From positions 1 to 41,615 of the forward strand of contig CAMUYT010000006.1 of the NCBI GenBank assembly GCA_947164955.1: a stretch of DNA of 41,615 bases, given 5' to 3'. The notes beneath the pieces were generated by a model. It was not told where the DNA came from. It did no database searches and saw only the letters and a list, made by a program, of their open reading frames with translations. Made by a program: the position numbers and the translations under genes. Of the stretch, positions 1 through 9,703 are shown piece after piece (the stretch's first letter is position 1; every line of letters starts with the position of its first letter). The stretch comes from an uncultured Bacteroidales bacterium. Its GTDB lineage: Bacteria > Bacteroidota > Bacteroidia > Bacteroidales > F082.

Positions 1-342
1 ATCGCCAATGGCGTGAAGTACGTCGCTGAGGTCTCCAACATGGGTTGCCAACCCGCCGCTATCGCCGCTTTCCAAGGCGCCAAGATCCCGTTCGGTCCTG
101 GTAAGGCTGTCAACGCTGGTGGTGTTGCCACCTCTGGCCTCGAAATCTGCCAAAACGCCGAGCACCGCAACTGGACTGCCGAAGAGGTCGACAAGAACCT
201 CCACACCATCATGAACAACATCTATGACATGTGCGTCCAGTATGGTAAGCAAGCCGACGGTACCATCAACTACGTGAAGGGTGCCAACATCGCTGGCTTC
301 ATGCGTGTTGCCAACGCTATGCTTGCTCAAGGTATCATCTAA
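1..342 (+). CDS. gdhA: NADP-specific glutamate dehydrogenase, C-terminal part (5' truncated by window)
   Basis: Open from window start; VKYVAEVSNMGCQPAAIAAFQ...KAVNAGGVATSGLEICQNA...GANIAGFMRVANAMLAQGII is the typical C-terminus of hexameric GdhA. Confidence 0.93.
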   Translation: MANGVKYVAEVSNMGCQPAAIAAFQGAKIPFGPGKAVNAGGVATSGLEICQNAEHRNWTAEEVDKNLHTIMNNIYDMCVQYGKQADGTINYVKGANIAGFMRVANAMLAQGII

Positions 343-368
343 TACCAGAGTTCAAAAAAACAGGTTTT

Positions 369-403
369 GCAAGGCGGCTCCAAAAAGGCCGCCTTGCTTT
401 TTT
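369..403 (+). terminator. Rho-independent terminator after gdhA
   Basis: 10-bp perfect stem GCAAGGCGGC/GCCGCCTTGC followed by TTTTTT, just after the gdhA stop. Confidence 0.85.
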
Positions 404-409
404 AGGCTG

Positions 410-439
410 AGGCTCCTGAGCCTGTCGAAGGACCGACCG
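410..439. repeat. Dispersed repeat, copy 1 (aggctcctgagcctgtcgaaggaccgaccg)
   Basis: 28/30 identical to 14901-14930; core CTGAGCCTGTCGAAGG matches a repeat I recall from many bacterial genomes. Confidence 0.75.
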
Positions 440-454
440 TAAAATTCAACAACA

Positions 455-919
455 ATGAAACAAACAACCCTTTGTTATCTTGAACGCGGCGACCAATACC
501 TTATGCTGCATCGCACCAAGAAGGTGAACGACATCAACCACGACAAATGGATTGGCGTGGGCGGCAAGTTTGAGGAAGGGGAGAGCCCCGACGACTGCAT
601 GAGACGCGAGGTGTGGGAAGAGACCGGCCTCACCGTCACGCGCTGGCGCTACTGCGGCATCGTCACCTTCGTGCACAACATCTATGAAGACGAGCATATG
701 CACATCTTCGTCTGCACCGACTGGACGGGCGAGCAAATCGTGTGCGACGAGGGCGACCTCGAATGGATCGACAAAAGCCACCTTCTTGAACTGCCCACCT
801 GGGAAGGCGACCGTATCTTCCTCAAGCTGATTGCAAAGGAACGCCCCTTCTTTTCCCTGAAACTCACCTATGAATACGACACGTTGAAAGAGGCCGTTTT
901 GGACGGAAAGAAGCTGTAA
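455..919 (+). CDS. NUDIX hydrolase (MutT-like, 8-oxo-dGTP diphosphatase type)
   Basis: Nudix box GKFEEGESPDDCMRREVWEETGL. Confidence 0.88.
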   Translation: MKQTTLCYLERGDQYLMLHRTKKVNDINHDKWIGVGGKFEEGESPDDCMRREVWEETGLTVTRWRYCGIVTFVHNIYEDEHMHIFVCTDWTGEQIVCDEGDLEWIDKSHLLELPTWEGDRIFLKLIAKERPFFSLKLTYEYDTLKEAVLDGKKL

Positions 920-993
920 ATGAAGTTTTTCTTGCAAATTTGGTACGTTTTTTGCACTTTTGCACGTTTGTGTAATGTACAAAATAAGGAAAA

Positions 994-3900
994 ATGACTA
1001 GAATTTTTCGTAATTCTTTGATTGTCAGCGGATTGTTTTTGTTTTCGCTGATAACGTGCTCTACATTGTTTGCACAACAAAACTTGATTACTAATGGTGA
1101 TTTTGAGGCAGGAAATACTGGTTTTTTCACTAATTATATTTATGAGCCTAATTATGGAATGCTTGCTGGTCGTTATTGTATTGATAATACCGTAGATGGT
1201 CATGGTGAAAATAATAGTTTTTTGCCTCCAGATCAAAGTAACTCTACGGGGAAATATATGATTGTGAATGGCTATGGAGGCTCTAATAACCAGAATCAAG
1301 TGGTATGGAGACAAACTGTAAATGTTACGAGCGGTACGTGGTATACATTTTCCTTCAAATATGCTAATTTGTCTAAGTATTTTCCGTTTTATAGCGATGG
1401 GGCTCAACTTCGTTTTTTGATAAATGGAGTGCAACCATCTGGAGCTCCAGACTACATTCAGCTTAATCCAGGTGATAATACGTGGCATACATATTCTAAT
1501 TTCCGATGGAACAGTGGTAATTTGTCTGGCTCAATTAATATTGAGTTTCGGGATGTGTTTTCTGGTAATTCAGACCGTGGCGATGACTTTGCTTTAGATA
1601 ATATTACCTTTGTTCCCGATGTGGTTTATAGCGTCGATGCCGTCGACGATTGGAATGTTTCTGCATGCGCCAACTTAGCTATAGACATCAATGTGTTGGC
1701 AAACGACATCATTTCGCCCAACAACAACGATGCCACGGTCATGATTGTGACACAACCCACGCATGGAACTGCCACGGTTTTGCCCGATAAGAGAATCCGC
1801 TATACCTTCACGGGAGGAAACTATACCACCGACCAATTGAAATACCGCGTAACCAACCATGGTGTCACCGACGAAGCTTGGGTTCACGTTAGCCTGTCGC
1901 AACCGCCAATGGTGGACAATATTGGCACCCCAAGTGTGATTTGTGCAGGAGGCGTCCTCGGACTTGATGCCCCATCGGTCACCCCGGATATGACTGGCCA
2001 ATGGGTCTCAAGCACGGCTCAAAATGGCACATACACAGCTTTCGACCCGAACAACATTCCCCTCTCGATGAACGGCCGATGGGTGCGCTATTCGGCCACC
2101 AACGATTGCGGCGAAGGCCACAGCAACGCCGTGCAAATCACTGTGACCGATGGTCCCAGCTTCTCAGGCCAAACACCTCAAATCCAACCTATTTGCGCAG
2201 GTGGAAGCCTTAACCTGACCGCGCCAACCTACAACGCCAATGGCTCGCAGATCCTTAGTTATGGCTGGGTGGCCTCACCAACGGCTGATGGTATCTACAC
2301 TACTTTTAATCTGAATAATATACCCGCCACTTACAATGGCTACTACATCCGTTATATGGTGGAAGGTAGCTGCGGCCCTGTATACAGCCAACCTGCTCGC
2401 CAACTTGTGGTGAATATCCCGCCCGATGTGACGGGTACCCTTCAGGCTCCCGAAGCCATCTGTGACGGAGAGGACCTGACGCTCGTCGTGCCGGATTACG
2501 ATGGCACTGGCACAGGCGCCTGGGAAATCAGCCAAACACCCAATGGCACCTATCAGCTGTTTAATCCACAGAATGTATCCTCGACCTACAACAACTGGTA
2601 CCTGCATTACAAAGTGACCAACGACTGTGGTAGCGATGTCAGCAATGCAGTGCAAATCCATATTAACGCTGCGGCCACCATCGCCACGCCTGCCACGCCA
2701 CAAGCCATTTGTGCTGGCAATAGCCTTGATCTCACCATACCTTCTATTCAAAACAACGGCTCGACCATTACCGACCAAGGATGGCAGATTGCTGCGAATC
2801 AAAATGGGAGTTACAACGCATTTAACAACAACAATGTCCAATATTCCTACAATGGCTATTGGATTCGCTATTATGCTGTGAATGAATGCGGAACGACTTA
2901 TAGTCAAGCCGTGCAAATCACGGTGAACGACATCCCATTGGTGGGCAATATCACGGCTCCTTCGGCCATCTGTGCCGGCGAGGCCTTCACGCTGACCACC
3001 CCGACAGTGACGTGGCGCCACACCAACCAAGGCACGGGTACATGGGAAATAGCGCCGACTTCATCAGGCGACTTCACCGCCCTGACCAACAACAACATTC
3101 CTTATGCATACAACGGCTACTACCTTCGTTATAAAGCCGTCAACGGATGCGGTGAGGCTTATTCGAGCAACGTGGTGCAGGTGACGGTGTATTCTACAGA
3201 GGACACCTACGACGAAATCACGGCGTGCGACACCTACATCTGGAACGGTGTGACTTGCGACCATACCGACGATTACACAGCGCAAGTTCAGAACAGCAAC
3301 GGATGCACCATCACCGCCCATTTGCATTTCATCTTGAGCGACGCCTACACGGAGACCCAGACCTTCTCGAGCTGCGAATCGTTTACCTGGCCGGTGAATG
3401 GACAGACCTATTACACCAGCCAAACCGTCAGCTACACCGTTGAAAGTGGCAATCCGTTGGTGTGCGACAGCATTTTCACCCTCAATTTGACCATCAACAA
3501 CGCCCCTGAGATCATCGGCAGTGTTGAGGCACCCGGTTCGGTTTGTGCTGGAAGTCCATTGAACGTCAGTGCCCCGCAATTTTCGATGAACCATGTGGAA
3601 GGCGGTGATGCCCATTGGGAGTACGCCACCTCATCCAGCGGGCCTTTCACGCCCTTCGACCCATCGACGAGCAACTTGACTTATGGCACATATTATCTCC
3701 GCTTCGCGGTCATCAATGCGTGCGACGAAGCATTCAGCAATGTGGTCACCTTCCATGTCGATGACGTGCCGGTGGCCAACATGCAACTTCAAGCGATGCA
3801 GGTGTGTCAAGGACAACCGCTCGACCTGCCTGAGACCAACGTGACATGGAACAACGAGAACACGAACGACCGCGTTGCACAGTGGCAGATGTCGTCGACC

Positions 3901-5634
3901 CAAAACGGCACTTATGCCAACATCGATCCTTCGATGACGATGCAGATGAGCCACAACGGCTATTGGCTGCGGTTCATGGCACAAAATAGCTGCGGCAACG
4001 ATATTGTCGGTCCCGTCCAGATTACCGTGGTTGACGCATCCGACGAATGGCTCGAAACCATCACGGCATGCGACTCCTACACCTTGCCGTCGGGCGAAGT
4101 GATTTCCGAGAGTCAAACCGTGGATTACGAGTCGTTTGACCCTTGTTTCCATCTCGTTCACCAGCCGATTGTGATCAATCATAGCGACTTTGTGGTGGAG
4201 TCCATCACTTCATGCCACGAGTCGTATGAATGGCATGGCATGACCTTCAACCACTCCAACCAAACCCAATATGCAACGGTGACGCTGACCAATGAGGCAG
4301 GCTGCGACAGCATCGTCGAGCTGCATCTCGATTTCGGCGATTATGCCACCTATACCCATACCAGGACGGCGTGTGGAAGCTATGTCTGGGAGATGAACCC
4401 CGGCCATGTCTATTACGAAACGCAACGCGATTCGGTGTTTGTTCCCGCCGTCAGCCAAGATGACTGCGACACTTGGTATTACCTTGACTTGACCTTGGGC
4501 CACGACACATTGGTGGATGGCGGATCGATGACGGAATGCAGCGGCTACGAATGGCATGGCGTTGCCTACTACGAGGATGCCGTGGTTTACGACACTCTGC
4601 TGACTGCGGTGACGCGTTGCGACAGCATCATTGCCTATCAGCTCCATATCATCGCGCCGTATGAGACGGATACCACCGTGGTGTCGTGCCAACCGATATG
4701 GTGGCAAGGCAACTTCTGCGAAGAGGAAGGCGATTATCAACATGTGTTCCAATCGGTGCAAGGCTGCGACAGCCTCGTTGTCATGCACTTCAGTTTGGCC
4801 GACCAGCTGGTTCGTGAATTCGACACCTTGGCTTGCGAGCCTTTCGTATGGTACGGCAACCAGTGCACGAATAGCGGGACGACCTACGAGCATCTTTTCC
4901 AGACAGCGCAAGGCTGCGACAGCCTCGTGCGCATGCATGTCACCTTCAACGAGATGCAAGTCTTGACTGACACCATCCGTGCTTGTGATTATTTCGAAAT
5001 CGGCGGTGTGGTATACGATGAGCCTGGCATCACTTTTATCGAACTCGACACGTTGTACTCTCAATCGGGTTGCGACAGCATCGTGCAACGCGTCATGCTC
5101 GAAATCAAGGACTCGGAGACCATGGGGGCCATCAGCGGCAGTGCCCTGGTGTATGTAGCCTCGAGCCTGGTGAGTGGCATCTATCGTTACGAGATCGACA
5201 CCACAGGCATGCTTGGTGCGGTGACATGGACCTTGACCAATCCCGACTGGCAGATTGTAGAAGCTGCCAACGACCATTGCCGTATCTATGTCGGCACCCC
5301 AGGCACGTCACTGCTGAAGGCGAGTTTCAGTGTAGCGGAATGTGGCGAGATAGAACGGGTATTTGAGATCAATGCGGGCTTCTATGGATTGGACGAGCAC
5401 CAGATGGACGTCAAGCTGTTCCCGAATCCTACTAAAGGCACCTTGACGGTCGAGTCGGAAGGCATCGAGGTCGTGCGCGTACTCAACATGATGGGCCAAG
5501 TCGTCGAACACCGTGAATATGGCAAGACGGATCATGCCGAACTCAACCTTAGCACATTGGCGCCTTCCGTCTATGTTGTTGAGGTGAAGACGGTGAATGG
5601 CCTTTCGAAAAAAAGTGTTGTGGTGTGCAAATAA
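994..5634 (+). CDS. Large modular secreted protein: signal peptide, jelly-roll/CBM-like N-domain, cadherin-like domain, Ig-like and Cys-Asp-Ser repeat modules, T9SS type-A sorting domain
   Basis: Signal peptide MTRIFRNSLIVSGLFLFSLITCSTLFAQ; repeated ICAG...YNGYY(L/I)RY...CG modules and CDSIV-L-L modules; C-terminal LFPNPTKGTLTVESEG...VYVVEVKTVNGLSKKSVVVCK. Confidence 0.9.
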   Translation: MTRIFRNSLIVSGLFLFSLITCSTLFAQQNLITNGDFEAGNTGFFTNYIYEPNYGMLAGRYCIDNTVDGHGENNSFLPPDQSNSTGKYMIVNGYGGSNNQNQVVWRQTVNVTSGTWYTFSFKYANLSKYFPFYSDGAQLRFLINGVQPSGAPDYIQLNPGDNTWHTYSNFRWNSGNLSGSINIEFRDVFSGNSDRGDDFALDNITFVPDVVYSVDAVDDWNVSACANLAIDINVLANDIISPNNNDATVMIVTQPTHGTATVLPDKRIRYTFTGGNYTTDQLKYRVTNHGVTDEAWVHVSLSQPPMVDNIGTPSVICAGGVLGLDAPSVTPDMTGQWVSSTAQNGTYTAFDPNNIPLSMNGRWVRYSATNDCGEGHSNAVQITVTDGPSFSGQTPQIQPICAGGSLNLTAPTYNANGSQILSYGWVASPTADGIYTTFNLNNIPATYNGYYIRYMVEGSCGPVYSQPARQLVVNIPPDVTGTLQAPEAICDGEDLTLVVPDYDGTGTGAWEISQTPNGTYQLFNPQNVSSTYNNWYLHYKVTNDCGSDVSNAVQIHINAAATIATPATPQAICAGNSLDLTIPSIQNNGSTITDQGWQIAANQNGSYNAFNNNNVQYSYNGYWIRYYAVNECGTTYSQAVQITVNDIPLVGNITAPSAICAGEAFTLTTPTVTWRHTNQGTGTWEIAPTSSGDFTALTNNNIPYAYNGYYLRYKAVNGCGEAYSSNVVQVTVYSTEDTYDEITACDTYIWNGVTCDHTDDYTAQVQNSNGCTITAHLHFILSDAYTETQTFSSCESFTWPVNGQTYYTSQTVSYTVESGNPLVCDSIFTLNLTINNAPEIIGSVEAPGSVCAGSPLNVSAPQFSMNHVEGGDAHWEYATSSSGPFTPFDPSTSNLTYGTYYLRFAVINACDEAFSNVVTFHVDDVPVANMQLQAMQVCQGQPLDLPETNVTWNNENTNDRVAQWQMSSTQNGTYANIDPSMTMQMSHNGYWLRFMAQNSCGNDIVGPVQITVVDASDEWLETITACDSYTLPSGEVISESQTVDYESFDPCFHLVHQPIVINHSDFVVESITSCHESYEWHGMTFNHSNQTQYATVTLTNEAGCDSIVELHLDFGDYATYTHTRTACGSYVWEMNPGHVYYETQRDSVFVPAVSQDDCDTWYYLDLTLGHDTLVDGGSMTECSGYEWHGVAYYEDAVVYDTLLTAVTRCDSIIAYQLHIIAPYETDTTVVSCQPIWWQGNFCEEEGDYQHVFQSVQGCDSLVVMHFSLADQLVREFDTLACEPFVWYGNQCTNSGTTYEHLFQTAQGCDSLVRMHVTFNEMQVLTDTIRACDYFEIGGVVYDEPGITFIELDTLYSQSGCDSIVQRVMLEIKDSETMGAISGSALVYVASSLVSGIYRYEIDTTGMLGAVTWTLTNPDWQIVEAANDHCRIYVGTPGTSLLKASFSVAECGEIERVFEINAGFYGLDEHQMDVKLFPNPTKGTLTVESEGIEVVRVLNMMGQVVEHREYGKTDHAELNLSTLAPSVYVVEVKTVNGLSKKSVVVCK

Positions 5635-5645
5635 TATTGTTCAAG

Positions 5646-5677
5646 TTTCAGACGTGTCTTAAAAATCCATACTTTTG
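5646..5677 (+). promoter_or_regulatory. Putative Bacteroidetes-type promoter for the 5707 gene
   Basis: TTTC(5646-5649)-N20-TACTTTTG(5670-5677), fits -33/-7 TTTG...TAnnTTTG. Confidence 0.55.
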
Positions 5678-5706
5678 CAAGCAAATTGTTTTTGATTGAA
5701 AAGAGG

Positions 5707-8187
5707 ATGAAACGAAAAGGTGTTTTAACAATATTGCTCCTGTTTGTCATGGGTGTGGCTTTCGCCCAACCCGTTGTCATCACACCACCTGAGGCACACA
5801 TCGAGCCGGGTGGGGCAGTGACCCTAACGGCCTCTGGAGCCTTATACTACCAGTGGGCGCCTGCAACAGGGCTTTCGACGACGGAAGGTCCCGTTACGGT
5901 GGCCTCGCCCATGGTGACCACCACTTACACCTGCTCGGGCTATGCACCAGGTGCCGAAAGTGTGGTGAACAGCAGTTTTGACCAAGGGAATGTGGGATTC
6001 ACATCGGCTTATACCTATACGAATAATTTACAACCGGAAGGCACTTATTCTGTGGGGCCCGATGCCAGCGCGTTCCACCCCGATTTTGTGGGCACCGGTC
6101 ATGGCGGCTCAGGCAATTTCATGGTCGTCAACGGCGCAACGAGTCCAGGCACCAACGTTTGGACCGAACAGATTTCCGTGAACCCCAACACCTATTATGC
6201 CTTTTCCACTTGGGTTTGCACCGTCAGTGCCGCCGGCGATGTGGCGCGACTGCAATTCAGCATCAACAACACCCAACTCGGCGATGTCTTTTTAGCTCCC
6301 GACTATACCAATCAATGGCTCCAGTTCTATGAACTGTGGTACAGCGGCAACAACACCTCGGCCTCCATCACCATCCTCAACCAAAACACGGCTGGCGGCG
6401 GTAACGATTTCGGCCTCGACGACATCTCTTTCTGTGAGCTGGTGCTGGTGGGTGACCCACAATGCACCGTTTATGTCAACACCTTGAATGCCACAGCCAC
6501 GGCCGACCAAAACGAGTTTTGTGAAGGCGGTTCCACAACATTGCATGTGCAGGCAACAGGTGGCAGCAGCAACTATACTTATAGCTGGACACCAGCCAAT
6601 ACACTCGACAATCCCAATTCACCTCATCCTGTTGCGACGCCCCCCGTCGGCACGACTACTTTCACGTGCCACATCAGCGATGGCAACAATGAAGTGGACG
6701 TAAGTATTACCCTTGTGGTGCAGCCCAAGTCCGAAGAGACTATAGTCACCGAAGCCATTTGCCACGGTGAGACATTTGAGTTTTACGGACAGTTTTATGA
6801 CTCCTCTTGCCAGGTGTCGTATACCGACCAAAACATCTATGGCTGCGACAGTGTGGTCACACTCAACCTGACGGTGTATCCGCCCAACGACACCACCCTT
6901 GTCGACCCCAGCATCTGCTTCGGACAAAGCTACAATTTCCACGGCACCTTGTATGACCAAGACGGCCAAATCGCATTTTTTGACACCATCGACAGCCATG
7001 GCTGCCTGAAGGTGGAGAAGCTCATCCTTACTGTCGATGAATACCAGCGTCCGCCCGTCGTCTATCAGTATGAATGCTACGAGCACGGCACACAGCCGTC
7101 GTGGTATTGGGACAAGACGGGGACGACGTATCATGAGGACACCTATGACGAGATCGTGCTCGACGACCCCAATGGCGGTTGCCCCATCTTGCATCGCCTA
7201 GACCTTAAGTTCCATGAAGAGTATTATCATGAGGAGGACAAGGTGGCCTGTGGCGAATATTATTGGCCCATCACGGGCGAGACCTTTACCGAGAGCCAAG
7301 AAGGCATCACCCGTACGTTCCCGCATCCTTTCGGCGACCACGCGTGCGACAGCACCTATGTGTTGAACCTGACCATTGCCAACTACGAGACCACCGATAT
7401 CATTGTCCCTGAAGAAGAAAGTTGTGATGGTCTATTGTGGGATCCGCAGGGCCGTCCCTACACCACCAACGATACCTATGACCCCGCCGACCATTGGTAT
7501 ACGGAATCGGGCACGTATCAAAGGACGTATAAGAACCAGATGGATTGTGACAGCATCGTCACGATGTATGTCGATTTCGAGTACACGCCCCATCCCACCG
7601 ACATCTATCCGATGGATCCGCTGAACACTGCCCCGCATTGGGTGATTACGGCCACAGAGTTCCAAATCAACGACTATGATTTCTATTTTTGGGATGCCAA
7701 CCCGAATTGTCATTGGGACTCAGTGACGTGGGACTTCGAAACTCCTGTCAACTGGGTGCTTGAGCCTTTTGGCGAACAAAACAACAGCTGCAAGGTGTAT
7801 GTGCTCAGCCATGTGGACGACACGGTTTGGCTCAATGCCCGCGCCTACAACAGATGTGCGACCGAAGGCGTCATGCAGCGTTATTGGTTCGTATGCTCCT
7901 TCTATGGCGTTGACGAAATCGGCCTTTCTGCTGACTTAAGTAACTTCGACGTTGTGCCCAATCCCAACAACGGACTGATGTCGTTGCATTTTGAGCAGCT
8001 GACAGGCAAGGTCGACCTTAAGGTGTATGACATGATGGGCAATCTGATAGACAACATACAGACCTATAACGATATGGATTCGTTTGAACTATCCTACGAA
8101 ATGAAGCAAGAAGCCAATGGCATCTATTTCTTTGTTGCGACGGGAAAGGAAGGAACCTTGTCGAAAAAGGTAATCATCAACCGATAA
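5707..8187 (+). CDS. Modular secreted protein with T9SS type-A sorting domain, paralogous in layout to the 994 gene
   Basis: Start trimmed to MKRKGVLTILLLFVMGVAFAQ; CBM-like domain NSSFDQGNVGFTSAYTY...NDFGLDDISF; CDS-type modules; FDVVPNPNNGLMSLHFEQ...GIYFFVATGKEGTLSKKVIINR. Confidence 0.88.
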   Translation: MKRKGVLTILLLFVMGVAFAQPVVITPPEAHIEPGGAVTLTASGALYYQWAPATGLSTTEGPVTVASPMVTTTYTCSGYAPGAESVVNSSFDQGNVGFTSAYTYTNNLQPEGTYSVGPDASAFHPDFVGTGHGGSGNFMVVNGATSPGTNVWTEQISVNPNTYYAFSTWVCTVSAAGDVARLQFSINNTQLGDVFLAPDYTNQWLQFYELWYSGNNTSASITILNQNTAGGGNDFGLDDISFCELVLVGDPQCTVYVNTLNATATADQNEFCEGGSTTLHVQATGGSSNYTYSWTPANTLDNPNSPHPVATPPVGTTTFTCHISDGNNEVDVSITLVVQPKSEETIVTEAICHGETFEFYGQFYDSSCQVSYTDQNIYGCDSVVTLNLTVYPPNDTTLVDPSICFGQSYNFHGTLYDQDGQIAFFDTIDSHGCLKVEKLILTVDEYQRPPVVYQYECYEHGTQPSWYWDKTGTTYHEDTYDEIVLDDPNGGCPILHRLDLKFHEEYYHEEDKVACGEYYWPITGETFTESQEGITRTFPHPFGDHACDSTYVLNLTIANYETTDIIVPEEESCDGLLWDPQGRPYTTNDTYDPADHWYTESGTYQRTYKNQMDCDSIVTMYVDFEYTPHPTDIYPMDPLNTAPHWVITATEFQINDYDFYFWDANPNCHWDSVTWDFETPVNWVLEPFGEQNNSCKVYVLSHVDDTVWLNARAYNRCATEGVMQRYWFVCSFYGVDEIGLSADLSNFDVVPNPNNGLMSLHFEQLTGKVDLKVYDMMGNLIDNIQTYNDMDSFELSYEMKQEANGIYFFVATGKEGTLSKKVIINR

Positions 8188-8199
8188 AAAAGTTTAACA

Positions 8200-8850
8200 A
8201 TGAAAAAGAAAAGTGTTTTAATAGGACTACTGCTCCTTTTGGCGGGAGGTTGGGTGCTGACCTCGTGCACGAAGAATGATGAAAACACCATTGTCCCCAT
8301 TGGGACGGAATACTATATTGACGACATCCTTTCGGTGATTCCCGACTCGTTGCAAACGCAGTTTATGGCTGCTTTTGGTGCGATGCCACAAGGCGCAATA
8401 CCGCCAAAGATTAATGGTGAATATGTTGTGGACCCCAAACAGCGCGTTGGCTCTAACGTCAGCGAATGGCCGCTTTCGGTGGTTGAGCCCAATGTCTATC
8501 TGCGTTTTACCAAGCAACATAACGCATTGGTGGTCATGGAATTAAGCGAGGCCACCGAACAATTGACCGACACGGTTTTTGTGATGGGGCAAGATAGTGA
8601 CTTTACTGCATATCTCATAGAAGACAAAACCTATGATGTGGAGCTTGACGCCAACACTTATCACGTTAAGATGAAGCGAGGCATCGTCATTGGCGGTAGA
8701 GTGACCGAAACCGGCATAGCCAATCTTCGCATGGCTTCCATCATCATGGAGGCCAGTGACGACTCACAAGGTGTCCTTTCGCAGTATGCCCCAGGCTCGT
8801 ATTTCATTTATAAAGACGGCGACGGACTGGCCGCCAATTTGGACTGGTAA
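8200..8850 (+). CDS. Putative lipoprotein of unknown function
   Basis: MKKKSVLIGLLLLLAGGWVLTSC lipobox; 12-nt gap from upstream gene. Confidence 0.7.
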   Translation: MKKKSVLIGLLLLLAGGWVLTSCTKNDENTIVPIGTEYYIDDILSVIPDSLQTQFMAAFGAMPQGAIPPKINGEYVVDPKQRVGSNVSEWPLSVVEPNVYLRFTKQHNALVVMELSEATEQLTDTVFVMGQDSDFTAYLIEDKTYDVELDANTYHVKMKRGIVIGGRVTETGIANLRMASIIMEASDDSQGVLSQYAPGSYFIYKDGDGLAANLDW

Positions 8851-8862
8851 AAAATAACGAAG

Positions 8863-9690
8863 ATGAAAAAATATTTGATAATCATTGGATTGCTTTTGTG
8901 CAGCGTGTCTGTCACCATGGCACAGATGAGCCAACAAAAGAAAATAGACAATACGGTGTCGCTGGGATTGAAAGGCGGCATCAATACGCCTCGAATGCTT
9001 TACTACCAGAATGAGCCTTTGAGCCGCTTGCCTCAAGCCTGGACCATTACTCCCATGGGAGGCCTGTTCATCGACATCCCTTTGGGTTCGGCTTTGGTTT
9101 TTGCGCCCGAAGCCGTCTATGTACAACGCGGTACCGATATGAGTTATGAACACCGCTCGGGCGCACAAGTGCATTACACGATGTCGGCTTCCTACGTCGA
9201 CTTGCGTCTGCCTTTGGAGCTGCGTTGGCCAATCAGCAAGTATTTCCAGCCTTTTCTTGTGGTTGGCGCTGAAGGCGGCGTGCGACTCTTCGGACAAATC
9301 CATATGGACCGTACCGCTCCCATCGAGATGGATGAGACCATCGATGTCGGCGATGCCAACCTGGCATTGATACATGCTGGTGCCCTTGCAGGCGTGGGCG
9401 TGCGTAGCATGATAAATCTTGGCGCACAGGAGATTCTACTCAAACTTACTGTGACAGCACACCAAGGTCTGCTCGACAGCTATGCGGCAGGCGAAAAAGA
9501 GGGGACAAGCGCTCCCGTCAACGTCAATGCTTATCAGATCATGGGTTCACGACTGCCGCAAGGTCTTGAGGCCACGCTCAGCATCGGCATCCCGCTGAAG
9601 GCCCGCGAGGACGATGCTTGCAGCACTTTCAGCCGCGACCGCCGTTGGTTCAAGTCGGGTGGAAGGTCTAATTTAGGCACTTGGTGGTAA
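8863..9690 (+). CDS. Outer-membrane beta-barrel family protein (porin-like)
   Basis: Signal peptide; alternating strands VSLGLKGGINTPRMLYY...ALVFAPEAVYVQRGTDMSY...YVDLRLPLELRWPISKYFQPFLVVGAEGGVRL. Confidence 0.72.
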   Translation: MKKYLIIIGLLLCSVSVTMAQMSQQKKIDNTVSLGLKGGINTPRMLYYQNEPLSRLPQAWTITPMGGLFIDIPLGSALVFAPEAVYVQRGTDMSYEHRSGAQVHYTMSASYVDLRLPLELRWPISKYFQPFLVVGAEGGVRLFGQIHMDRTAPIEMDETIDVGDANLALIHAGALAGVGVRSMINLGAQEILLKLTVTAHQGLLDSYAAGEKEGTSAPVNVNAYQIMGSRLPQGLEATLSIGIPLKAREDDACSTFSRDRRWFKSGGRSNLGTWW

Positions 9691-9703
9691 AGCCTTGTCA
9701 ACT

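Noticed and set aside
868-1488. 206-aa minus-strand ORF over the AT-rich start of the 994 gene
   Set aside because: Overlaps a convincing signal peptide and domain on the plus strand; no motif.
3196-5105. Tandem repeats considered as a CRISPR-like array
   Set aside because: Repeats are in-frame protein modules of ~150 nt with diverged sequence, not short identical repeats with unique spacers.
4210-5277. 355-aa minus-strand ORF inside the first T9SS gene (and similar ones at 2275-3030, 3064-3615, 3631-4182)
   Set aside because: Antisense shadow ORFs of repetitive coding sequence with unlikely composition (His/Val/Ala-rich) and no domain.
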